The position numbers were made by a program, and so were the translations under genes. Shown here piece after piece: positions 1-5,791 of a DNA stretch of 9,278 bases. A model generated the notes under the pieces. That model did not search any database, had not been told where the DNA came from, and saw only the letters and a program-made list of their open reading frames with translations. Location: NCBI GenBank assembly GCA_934370915.1, contig CAKRNI010000093.1, positions 1-9,278 on the forward strand, given 5' to 3'. Within the stretch, counting starts at the first letter, position 1, and each line of letters begins with the position of its first letter. The stretch is from an uncultured Lachnospiraceae bacterium (lineage in GTDB: Bacteria > Bacillota > Clostridia > Lachnospirales > Lachnospiraceae).

Positions 1-105
1 CGCGGCTACGAGAATTTTGAAGAGAAACTCCGCTCTCTCGGCGCTGTGATCGAGCGCGTGGATTCCGAGAAGGAAGCGCAGAAATTCAGACTGAGAGTCG
101 GTTGA
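1..105 (+). CDS. murA: UDP-N-acetylglucosamine 1-carboxyvinyltransferase, C-terminal end (partial)
   Basis: This is an open frame entering from the left edge, with 34 codons and a TGA stop at 103-105. The visible peptide begins RGYENFEEKLRSLGAVIERV, which matches the conserved C-terminal tail of MurA/MurZ enzymes ('RGYE-FxEKLxxLGAxIxRV'). MurA transfers enolpyruvate from PEP to UDP-GlcNAc in the first committed step of peptidoglycan synthesis, in the cytoplasm. The catalytic Cys loop and the rest of the enzyme lie outside the window. Identification rests on this short tail plus its position before metK, so the family is fairly secure, but which paralog (murA1 or murA2) it is cannot be told. 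Confidence 0.8.
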   Translation, partial: RGYENFEEKLRSLGAVIERVDSEKEAQKFRLRVG

Positions 106-126
106 TAAGGATTTTCGGGTTTTTTT
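64..126 (+). terminator. Weak candidate terminator after murA
   Basis: CCGAGAA (65-71) can pair with TTTTCGG (112-118), with one G-U pair, and seven T follow at 120-126. The loop is about 40 bases and the stem overlaps the end of the coding region, so this is a poor intrinsic terminator. It may be only a T-rich spacer before the metK promoter. Confidence 0.25.
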
Positions 127-137
127 GCGATTGCCGC

Positions 138-166
138 TTGACATTCCCGTATGAATCGTATAAGAT
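138..166 (+). promoter_or_regulatory. Probable sigma-A promoter of metK
   Basis: A perfect -35 TTGACA (138-143) is followed after 17 bases by TAAGAT (161-166), a four-of-six match to the -10 consensus. Transcription would start near 172-174, giving a leader of about 280 bases that contains the whole SAM riboswitch and its terminator. TATAAG at 159-164 is an alternative -10 but has only a 15-base spacer. Confidence 0.7.
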
Positions 167-173
167 ACAGTCC

Positions 174-198
174 GTGGGTCATTTTTCAGGTGGCTCAC
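174..198 (+). other. Hairpin at the 5' end of the metK leader
   Basis: GTGGGTCA (174-181) pairs with TGGCTCAC (191-198), giving eight pairs of which two are G-U, around a nine-base loop. It would lie almost at the 5' end of the transcript predicted from the promoter at 138-166 and upstream of the aptamer. A 5'-end stabilising stem is a reasonable guess, but nothing further supports a function. Confidence 0.4.
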
Positions 199-227
199 AG
201 CACAATAAACTTAAAAAAGTTCGCAAT

Positions 228-350
228 ATCCCTTATTCAGAGTGATGGAGGTACATAGGACCGGTGAAGTCACGGCAACCCCTGTTAATCGCAGACGCGA
301 GAGGGCAGGAAGGTGCCAACCTGAGCGAGTAAATCGAGCAATAAGAGGAT
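228..350 (+). ncRNA. SAM-I (S-box) riboswitch aptamer
   Basis: This leader region has the S-box core: CTTATT-CAGAG-GATGGAGG (about 232-250), the ACGGCAACC block (272-280) and AAGGTGCCAACCTGAGC (310-326). The closing P1 helix pairs ATCCCTTATT (228-237) with AATAAGAGGAT (340-350), with one bulged base. S-box aptamers bind S-adenosylmethionine and normally switch expression off when it is plentiful. It lies immediately upstream of the SAM synthetase gene, so this is product feedback control. The downstream switching elements at 343-379 and 371-401 fit a transcription-attenuation mechanism. Confidence 0.94.
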
Positions 351-379
351 TTGACCACGTAAACCAGTCAAGTCCGCTT
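343..379 (+). promoter_or_regulatory. Antiterminator helix of the SAM riboswitch
   Basis: AAGAGGATTTGAC (343-355) is complementary to GTCAAGTCCGCTT (367-379), with one mismatch (A346 opposite G376) and one G-U pair. The left arm uses the 3' strand of aptamer P1 (340-350) and the right arm uses the 5' strand of the terminator (371-380). The helix is therefore mutually exclusive with both, as expected for an OFF switch: without SAM it forms and transcription proceeds, and with SAM P1 forms and frees the terminator. Confidence 0.85.
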
Positions 380-401
380 AGCATGAGCGGACTTTTGTTT
401 T
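371..401 (+). terminator. Riboswitch-controlled intrinsic terminator before metK
   Basis: AGTCCGCT (371-378) pairs perfectly with AGCGGACT (386-393), and T379-A380 can extend the stem with T384-G385. A T-rich run (393-401, with one G) follows. It lies 54 bases upstream of the metK start, after the SAM aptamer, so it is the premature stop used when SAM is bound. Confidence 0.9.
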
Positions 402-454
402 GCTGTAACTGCTGGGAGCAGGTGCGGCCTTCCTACAACTTGAAAGGAGCTACA

Positions 455-1642
455 ATGGAAAAGAGATTATTTACTTCCGAGTCCGTAACTGAAGGACATC
501 CGGACAAAATGTGCGACGCGATCTCCGACGCGATCCTCGATGCGTTAATGGAACAGGATCCGATGAGCCGTGTTGCATGTGAGACATGCACAACAACAGG
601 TCTTGTTATGGTAATGGGTGAGATCACAACAAAGGCATATGTGGATATCCAGAAGATCGTCCGCGAGACAGTTCGTGAGATCGGCTATGACCGTGCAAAA
701 TATGGTTTTGACTGTGATACCTGCGGTGTTCTCACTGCGATCGACGAGCAGTCCAGCGATATCGCAATGGGTGTTGATAAGGCGCTTGAGGCGAAAGAGA
801 ATAACATGACAGACGATGAGTTAGACGCGATCGGCGCCGGTGACCAGGGAATGATGTTCGGCTTTGCTACAAACGAGACACCGGAGTATATGCCGTATCC
901 GATCGCTCTTGCGCATAAGCTTGCAAGACGTCTCACCGAGGTAAGAAAGAACGGAACTCTTCCGTACCTGAGACCGGACGGAAAGACTCAGGTTACTGTT
1001 GAGTACGATGAGAACGGAAAGCCGTTCCGCCTTGACGCAGTCGTTCTCTCCACACAGCATGATGAGAATGTGACTCAGGAGCAGATTCATGAGGACATCA
1101 AGAAATATGTATTTGATGAGATTCTTCCGAAGGAGATGGTAGATGCAGATACAAAGTTCTTCATCAACCCGACCGGACGCTTCGTAATCGGCGGACCGCA
1201 CGGAGACAGCGGACTGACCGGAAGAAAGATCATCGTTGATACCTACGGCGGATACGCTCGTCACGGCGGCGGAGCTTTTTCCGGAAAGGACTGCACAAAG
1301 GTTGACCGCTCCGCAGCTTACGCAGCGCGTTACGTTGCAAAGAACATCGTAGCGGCAGGACTTGCAGACCAGTGTGAGATCCAGCTTTCCTATGCAATCG
1401 GCGTCGCTCATCCGACCTCCATCATGGTTGAGACAGAGGGAACCGGAAAGGTATCCGATGAGAAGTTAGTCGAGATCATCCGCGAGAACTTTGATCTTCG
1501 TCCGGCAGGAATCATCAAGATGCTTGATCTCCGCCGTCCGATCTACAAGCAGACCGCAGCATACGGTCACTTTGGAAGAACGGATATCGATCTTCCTTGG
1601 GAGAAGCTTGACAAGGTTGAGGATTTAAAGAAATATCTGTAG
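455..1642 (+). CDS. metK: S-adenosylmethionine synthetase (methionine adenosyltransferase)
   Basis: The 395-residue cytosolic enzyme makes S-adenosylmethionine from methionine and ATP, releasing phosphate and pyrophosphate, and supplies the cell's main methyl donor. Length matches bacterial MetK (about 380-400). Visible signatures are the N-terminal [11 protein letters not shown] (8-18, catalytic His15), the ATP/methionine-binding [12 protein letters not shown] (127-138), and the GGGAFSGKD phosphate loop (271-279). The C-terminal region has the usual RPAGII and YGHFGR segments. The start is ATG 455, six bases after AAAGGAG (443-449). The frame is open back to 242, but that stretch is the riboswitch and terminator and is not coding. 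The gene is expressed alone from the S-box leader and ends at the terminator at 1703-1745. Nothing about the protein looks abnormal. Confidence 0.98.
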   Translation: MEKRLFTSESVTEGHPDKMCDAISDAILDALMEQDPMSRVACETCTTTGLVMVMGEITTKAYVDIQKIVRETVREIGYDRAKYGFDCDTCGVLTAIDEQSSDIAMGVDKALEAKENNMTDDELDAIGAGDQGMMFGFATNETPEYMPYPIALAHKLARRLTEVRKNGTLPYLRPDGKTQVTVEYDENGKPFRLDAVVLSTQHDENVTQEQIHEDIKKYVFDEILPKEMVDADTKFFINPTGRFVIGGPHGDSGLTGRKIIVDTYGGYARHGGGAFSGKDCTKVDRSAAYAARYVAKNIVAAGLADQCEIQLSYAIGVAHPTSIMVETEGTGKVSDEKLVEIIRENFDLRPAGIIKMLDLRRPIYKQTAAYGHFGRTDIDLPWEKLDKVEDLKKYL

Positions 1643-1659
1643 TAGAAAAAAGAATAGAA

Positions 1660-1692
1660 CGATCATGGATGTTCAGGGAACAGAAATGATCG
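1660..1692 (+). other. Small nested hairpin in the metK 3' UTR
   Basis: CGATCAT (1660-1666) pairs with ATGATCG (1686-1692), and GTTC (1671-1674) with GAAC (1678-1681) inside it. It stands eleven bases before the terminator stem and may help protect the 3' end of the metK message. No T run follows, so it is not itself a terminator. Confidence 0.35.
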
Positions 1693-1702
1693 GAAAGCAG
1701 CT

Positions 1703-1745
1703 GCGGCGCAGTTTCCGGAAAGGTCAGGAAGCTGCGCCGCTTTTT
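1703..1745 (+). terminator. Intrinsic terminator of metK
   Basis: A 14-bp stem with one G-T pair joins GCGGCGCAGTTTCC (1703-1716) to GGAAGCTGCGCCGC (1727-1740), with a 10-base loop and five T (1741-1745). It ends metK transcription. The other strand has no good T run after the stem, so it would be a weak stop for the convergent lysR transcript. Confidence 0.93.
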
Positions 1746-1801
1746 GCTGTCATAAATCCAGAGAAAACTGCCGCCGCTGCAGACTGTATTTGATATGGAG
1801 A

Positions 1802-2737
1802 TTAAGCTTGTGCCTCCAGATTTTTAAAGTATTTTGATGTGATATCCAGGAAATGCTGACCGTATTTGGTAAGGTATTTGCGCTTATGACGGATAAAGGA
1901 AATATCATGGAGCGACAGCGCGGGAGAAGTAATAAGCGGAAAAAACAGGATATTGTTCGATATATGTTCCCGTATATGAAGATAGATCGTTCGTGTGACG
2001 ATGGAGGCAGCCATCCGCTCATAGGAATTAGGCATTGTGTATTGTGGAAAGCTGGTAGTCACAATGAAGTTTGGCGTACAGCCGCTAGTTTCAAAGCAGT
2101 CCTGGACAATGGAGGTAGAACGGACATTGACAAATGGGAGAGCTTCGAAGGTTTTCAGAGAGGCTCCGTTTCGCGCTTCTTCGATAATAGAATCAGTCTG
2201 ATCTCCAAAAAAATTATATAAAAGATCCCGCGATACCATGAGGAACATGGTATCAGTAAACAGATGAGTCGATATCAGATTCGGATGGAAAATCTTGTCG
2301 ACACTTATGGCAAAATCGAGAGTGCCGGATAAAAGCATTTCCGATAATTCGTTAGAATGCTGCTGATAAAGGTGCAGCTCGACATTCGGGTAATCTCTGT
2401 TAAAAATCTCGGCCAAAATCGGCATTACGATACTGCTGCGGACGGGACTGCAGCCAATTCTTAATGTGCCGCGTTCTTTTTCGTGGATATCAGAAAGAAC
2501 GTTTTTTAAGTTATCCTCGTCCATCTTAAAATTATTGGCATAAGCCAGAAGAACTTCTCCAGAGTAAGTCAGTGCAAGATGGGGCTTTCGCTCAAACAAT
2601 TTTACCCTGTAGTAGTCTTCCAGCCGAGAAATATGATTGCTTAAATTCTGTTGGGAAATAAATAATCGCTTTGCTGTTCGTGTAAAGTTCAAATCTTTTG
2701 CCGCCTCTGCAAAATAGAGCAGGCTGTTTGTATCCAA
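1802..2737 (-). CDS. LysR-family transcriptional regulator
   Basis: A 311-residue DNA-binding regulator of typical LysR length. The N-terminal winged helix-turn-helix is clear: FTRTAKRLFISQQNLSNHIS (18-37) followed by RLEDYYRVKLFER (38-50). A linker helix leads to an effector-binding domain from about residue 91 (TLRIGCSP). I chose TTG at 2737-2735 as start because AGGAGGG (2751-2745) lies eight bases before it. The in-frame TTG at 2758 would place that ribosome site inside the gene. The gene is divergent from the lyase-dehydrogenase-hydrolase-TctCBA operon, so it most likely senses that operon's substrate or an intermediate and activates it (inference from LysR practice). It has its own consensus promoter with an overlapping palindrome, which suggests autoregulation. 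The ligand cannot be inferred. Confidence 0.95.
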   Translation of the reverse strand: MDTNSLLYFAEAAKDLNFTRTAKRLFISQQNLSNHISRLEDYYRVKLFERKPHLALTYSGEVLLAYANNFKMDEDNLKNVLSDIHEKERGTLRIGCSPVRSSIVMPILAEIFNRDYPNVELHLYQQHSNELSEMLLSGTLDFAISVDKIFHPNLISTHLFTDTMFLMVSRDLLYNFFGDQTDSIIEEARNGASLKTFEALPFVNVRSTSIVQDCFETSGCTPNFIVTTSFPQYTMPNSYERMAASIVTRTIYLHIREHISNNILFFPLITSPALSLHDISFIRHKRKYLTKYGQHFLDITSKYFKNLEAQA

Positions 2738-2760
2738 TGCATCACCCTCCTGAAACAAGT

Positions 2761-2782
2761 TAATTTACTGATAGTTAAATTA
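2761..2782. promoter_or_regulatory. Palindrome overlapping the lysR -10: candidate operator
   Basis: TAATTTA (2761-2767) and TAAATTA (2776-2782) form a perfect 7-bp inverted repeat around eight bases, and the internal T2766-N11-A2778 fits the loose LysR box. It covers the lysR start-point region and part of its -10 box (2784-2779), so binding there should block lysR transcription. AT-richness makes chance occurrence possible. Confidence 0.5.
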
Positions 2783-2807
2783 TAGTGGAAGAGAAAAAGA
2801 TTGTCAA
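2779..2807 (-). promoter_or_regulatory. Consensus sigma-A promoter of the lysR gene
   Basis: On the minus strand TTGACA (2807-2802), a 17-base spacer and TATAAT (2784-2779) make a perfect housekeeping promoter. Transcription would start near 2772, about 35 bases before the TTG start codon. Confidence 0.88.
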
Positions 2808-2839
2808 TGAATTAACAAAAAATATATTTCGAATTTCAA

Positions 2840-2858
2840 AAATCAACAAAATAGATTT
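2840..2858. promoter_or_regulatory. Candidate LysR activation site of the operon
   Basis: AAATC (2840-2844), nine bases, then GATTT (2854-2858) form an inverted repeat that contains the LysR motif T-N11-A (T2843, A2855). Its centre lies about 65-77 bases before the start points estimated for the operon promoter, close to the usual -65 position of LysR recognition sites. The assignment is by position and symmetry only. Confidence 0.35.
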
Positions 2859-2890
2859 GTAGCAGGACAAAAATTCTCTGTTTCCATTTT

Positions 2891-2919
2891 CTGACAAAAC
2901 ATTATATTATAAATACAAC
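2891..2919 (+). promoter_or_regulatory. Candidate weak promoter of the lyase-TctCBA operon
   Basis: CTGACA (2891-2896) matches five of six -35 bases, and TACAAC (2914-2919) after 17 bases matches four of six -10 bases. TATAAA (2908-2913) is a better -10 but has no good -35 at the right distance. A poor promoter fits an activator-dependent operon. The exact start point cannot be fixed. Confidence 0.4.
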
Positions 2920-2965
2920 AAAAATATACGGTGGTTTTCGGAAAAACAACAAAGGAGGAGACATC

Positions 2966-3967
2966 ATGAAAATAATGGATTGCACCATGCGGGACGGTGC
3001 CAATGTATTGGGAAACGGATTTCCAAAAGACCTGACCGTTATGATGTTAAAGGGATTAACAGATAACGGAGTTTCAATTATAGAGTATGGAAACGCAAAG
3101 GGACTGGGAGCAGAAAATCTTGGATTTGAGGGACCAGTCAGCGATGCGGAATATCTGGAACTGGTACAGCCGTTTCTTGGAAAAGCTGAGATCGGAATGT
3201 TCCTGAACGCGAAACGTTATAAGAAAGAAAATGTAGAACATGCAGCAGCCAAGGGTCTTAACTTCTTAAGAGTCGGCGCTGATGCGGGGGATGCAGAAAA
3301 GTATACAGAGGTAATAAAGACTGTAAAGGAAGCCGGACTTATCTGCCGGTATTCGCTTATGAAAGCGTACATTCTCACTCCGGAAAAGCTGGCTGAGGAG
3401 GCAAAGAAGCTTGAAGCTATGGGCGTTGATGAGATGACGATCATGGACTCCGCGGGATGTATGCTTCCGGATGAAGTAAAAGAGTATGTGAAAGCTTTAA
3501 AAGCTGCCGTAAAGATTCCGATCGGCTTCCATTGCCACAACAATCTTGGAATGTCAGCGGCAAATGCTCTGGCAGCAATGCGGAGCGGAGTTGACGTTCT
3601 CGACTGCGGACTGCTTGGAATGGCAAGAAGTGCTGGAAACCTTGCAACAGAAGTTGCAACGGCGCTCGCGAAAAAATATGGGGAAGCACCGGAAGTTGAT
3701 TTTTACGGTCTGCTTGATTTCCTTGAGAAAGAGTTGATTCCGGCAATGGAGACTCATGGTTACAAAACAGCGATCACACCGATGGAATTAATTCTGGGAT
3801 ATTCCGGATGCCATTCTTCTTTCGTAAAGAAATTTAAAGAGATTGCGAAAGAGTATGAAGTCGATGTGAAAAAGCTGATCGTTGAGGTTTCAAAGATTGA
3901 TCGAAAGAGTCCATCAGAGGCACTCATGAGAAAGACAGCAGAGACCATGAAGGGGGCAGATGCATGA
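2966..3967 (+). CDS. DmpG/MhpE-like DRE-TIM metallolyase (HMGL-like aldolase family)
   Basis: A 333-residue cytosolic TIM-barrel enzyme related to 4-hydroxy-2-oxovalerate aldolases. These cleave 4-hydroxy-2-oxoacids to pyruvate and an aldehyde using a divalent metal. Family marks are DCTMRDG (5-11, Arg9 and metal-binding Asp10), HCHNNLG (189-195, metal ligands His189 and His191), GMARSAGNLATEV (218-230) and GYSGCHSSF (279-287). Two positions differ from DmpG/BphI: the catalytic-base His after RDG is Asn13, and the Tyr in 'GYAGVYSSF' is His283. The GGQEDM segment near the C-terminus is also not conserved. The acylating aldehyde dehydrogenase partner of DmpG-type aldolases is absent here. It may therefore be a lyase of different specificity, so I give no gene symbol. 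The start has AAAGGAGG at good spacing, and its stop overlaps the next start (ATGA). Confidence 0.85.
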   Translation: MKIMDCTMRDGANVLGNGFPKDLTVMMLKGLTDNGVSIIEYGNAKGLGAENLGFEGPVSDAEYLELVQPFLGKAEIGMFLNAKRYKKENVEHAAAKGLNFLRVGADAGDAEKYTEVIKTVKEAGLICRYSLMKAYILTPEKLAEEAKKLEAMGVDEMTIMDSAGCMLPDEVKEYVKALKAAVKIPIGFHCHNNLGMSAANALAAMRSGVDVLDCGLLGMARSAGNLATEVATALAKKYGEAPEVDFYGLLDFLEKELIPAMETHGYKTAITPMELILGYSGCHSSFVKKFKEIAKEYEVDVKKLIVEVSKIDRKSPSEALMRKTAETMKGADA

Positions 3968-4920
3968 AGATAATTCTGGCAGGGCCTTATCCGGACGGAA
4001 CAAAAGAGAAGTTTGAACATCTTCTTCCCGGACATGACATCGTTCCGGTGAACGATCAGAAAGCCTACGAAGAGATGGAAGACGGGGACTGCGTGATCGT
4101 CCGTGTATTAAAAACTCCAGCAGAAGTGATTCAGACAAAGAAAAATCTAAAAGCGATTATTCGCTGGGGAGCCGGATATGATTCGGTGGACATTGAGGCT
4201 GCAGGAAAAGCTGGAATCATGGTTGCGAACATGCCGGGAGTGAATGCATATGCAGTCTCAGAACTGGCTGTAGCGCTGATGCTCTCCGCAGGCCGCAGGG
4301 TGATTGATCAGAACCGCCTGACTCATGACGGAATCTGGAATAACAAGCTCTATGCAAAGCAGATGACGACCTTGAATCATAAGACCGTCGGCGTGATTGG
4401 CGGAGGACATATCGGCCGGATGGTAGCGGGACAGGTACAGAACTTTGGAGCTGACGTTGTCTATTATGATGCATTCCGGATGAATGAAGAAAAAGAAACA
4501 GAATTTCATATGAAATATCTTCCGCTGGAAGAACTGATCAAAGTATCCGATGTCATTACGATCCATGTGCCGCTTCTTGAGAGTACCCGCCATATCATCG
4601 GGAAACAGGAGATCGAGTCCATGAAGGACGGTGTGATCCTGGTTAATACAGCGAGAGGTGGATTGATCGACGATCAGGCACTCGCAGAAGCACTGGTTTC
4701 CGGAAAGATTGCAGCCGCAGGACTTGACTGTGTGGAAGATGAGAATCTGGAAGAAAATCCGCTGGCGAAGATGAGCAATGTGATCTTAACTCCTCATATG
4801 GGTGGTACATCCAATGATCTGGCGGATGAGATGATTCCAAAGATTGCAGCACAGATCGAAATGCTGGCGGAGACAGGAAAGATACAGAACATTGTAAACC
4901 AGGGATATCTGCAGGGATGA
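3964..4920 (+). CDS. D-isomer-specific 2-hydroxyacid dehydrogenase (PGDH-like), NAD-dependent
   Basis: A 318-residue cytosolic oxidoreductase of normal length that interconverts a 2-hydroxyacid and a 2-oxoacid. The Rossmann motif is GGGHIG (146-151), and Asp169 at the end of the second strand (VVYYDAF) indicates NAD rather than NADP. The catalytic triad is complete: Arg231 (NTARGG), Glu260 and His278 (TPHMGG). There is no C-terminal ACT domain, so it is not a regulated serine-pathway PGDH. It overlaps the lyase gene by four bases (ATGA), implying translational coupling. In context it probably supplies or removes the 2-oxoacid handled by the neighbouring lyase (inference). The substrate is unknown, since this family covers glycerate, lactate, hydroxyisocaproate and many others. 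Confidence 0.93.
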   Translation: MKIILAGPYPDGTKEKFEHLLPGHDIVPVNDQKAYEEMEDGDCVIVRVLKTPAEVIQTKKNLKAIIRWGAGYDSVDIEAAGKAGIMVANMPGVNAYAVSELAVALMLSAGRRVIDQNRLTHDGIWNNKLYAKQMTTLNHKTVGVIGGGHIGRMVAGQVQNFGADVVYYDAFRMNEEKETEFHMKYLPLEELIKVSDVITIHVPLLESTRHIIGKQEIESMKDGVILVNTARGGLIDDQALAEALVSGKIAAAGLDCVEDENLEENPLAKMSNVILTPHMGGTSNDLADEMIPKIAAQIEMLAETGKIQNIVNQGYLQG

Positions 4921-4936
4921 TACGGAGGAATGACAA

Positions 4937-5791
4937 TTGATAGATTGTGAACAGCAGAAAGAATCGGAATTTCTGCAGGGCGCTTACGATCTGCATATCC
5001 ATACAGGACCAGATGTGATTCCAAGAAAGCTGACAGACAGTCAGGCTGTTGAACAGGCAAAAAGACAAGGGATGGCAGGAATCACGCTAAAGAGCCATGT
5101 GAGTTCGACCGCCGGAAGAGCCGCAAGTATGAATGAGCGGTATCCGGATTTTAGGACAGTCTCCGGATTGGTATTAAACCGACAGGTGGGCGGCTTGAAT
5201 CCATACGCGGTTGAGGCATTCGGAAAGATGAACGGCGATATCGTCTGGATGCCGACGATGGATGCAGAAAACTTTCGGACATTTAAAGGATTCTCAGATG
5301 GAATTACGATCCTGACACCGGAAGGTGAAATAAAGAGTGAAGTGATCGAGATCCTGGAGCTGATCAAAAAATATGATCTTGTATTGGCGAGTGGGCATTT
5401 AAGCCCGGATGAGACAGTGATCCTGATGGACAAGGCTGCGGAAACGGGAATCAGAAAACTCTGGATTACCCATATAACGCATCCGGCCTGCTCATTGAGT
5501 ATCGAGCAACAGAGACATTGTGCAGAACTTGGCGCAATGATTGAGCACTCATGCGGACATATCATTGAAGGTCAAAGTACATTCGAAAAATCCTTAAGAG
5601 AGATTAGGGCAGTCGGAGCAGAACACATTATCTTGAGCAGTGATACAGGACAGGTTAAATTTCCATATCCGACCATCGCTTTTTCCTGGTATCTGGAAGA
5701 ACTGCACAGGGAAGGCATAACAAAGGAAGAAATTTGTCAGATGGTTCATATGAACCCGGAAACATTATTAAAAAAGGAGAGACGAGTATGA
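4937..5791 (+). CDS. DUF6282-like putative metal-dependent hydrolase (amidohydrolase-like)
   Basis: A 284-residue protein without signal peptide or membrane segments. It resembles the DUF6282 family, whose members share a DLHxHxGPDxxPR opening and a VGGLNP motif. Potential metal or catalytic residues are His20 and His22 (DLHIHTGPD), Lys52 and His54 (LKSH), His154 (SGHLS), His179 and His182 (THITHP), His204 and Asp236 (SSDTGQ). It ends with an amidohydrolase-like HMNPETLL (271-278). This pattern suggests a metal-dependent TIM-barrel hydrolase, perhaps a lactonase, amidase or decarboxylase, but the reaction is unknown. The start is TTG 4937, eight bases after GGAGG (4924-4928); the nearer ATG at 4930 meets a stop within seven codons. 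Its stop overlaps the start of the receptor gene (ATGA), tying it to import. Confidence 0.8.
   Translation: MIDCEQQKESEFLQGAYDLHIHTGPDVIPRKLTDSQAVEQAKRQGMAGITLKSHVSSTAGRAASMNERYPDFRTVSGLVLNRQVGGLNPYAVEAFGKMNGDIVWMPTMDAENFRTFKGFSDGITILTPEGEIKSEVIEILELIKKYDLVLASGHLSPDETVILMDKAAETGIRKLWITHITHPACSLSIEQQRHCAELGAMIEHSCGHIIEGQSTFEKSLREIRAVGAEHIILSSDTGQVKFPYPTIAFSWYLEELHREGITKEEICQMVHMNPETLLKKERRV

Noticed and set aside
242..454. N-terminal extension of the metK reading frame by 71 codons
   Set aside because: This stretch is the SAM riboswitch aptamer and its terminator. MetK homologs start at the [14 protein letters not shown] region, and ATG 455 has a good ribosome site.
821..1411. 196-codon open frame on the minus strand inside metK
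   Set aside because: It is antisense to a highly conserved gene, lacks a recognisable domain or ribosome site, and is explained by the codon use of metK.
1853..2221. 122-codon plus-strand open frame
   Set aside because: It lies wholly antisense to the LysR gene, whose protein has clear family motifs; the peptide shows no recognisable features.
2738..2758. Upstream TTG start for the LysR gene
   Set aside because: It would put the AGGAGGG ribosome site inside the coding region and add seven residues not typical of LysR N-termini.
5734..5787. Earlier ATG for the substrate-binding protein
   Set aside because: It lies inside the DUF6282 gene and would bury the lipoprotein signal peptide behind 18 polar residues.
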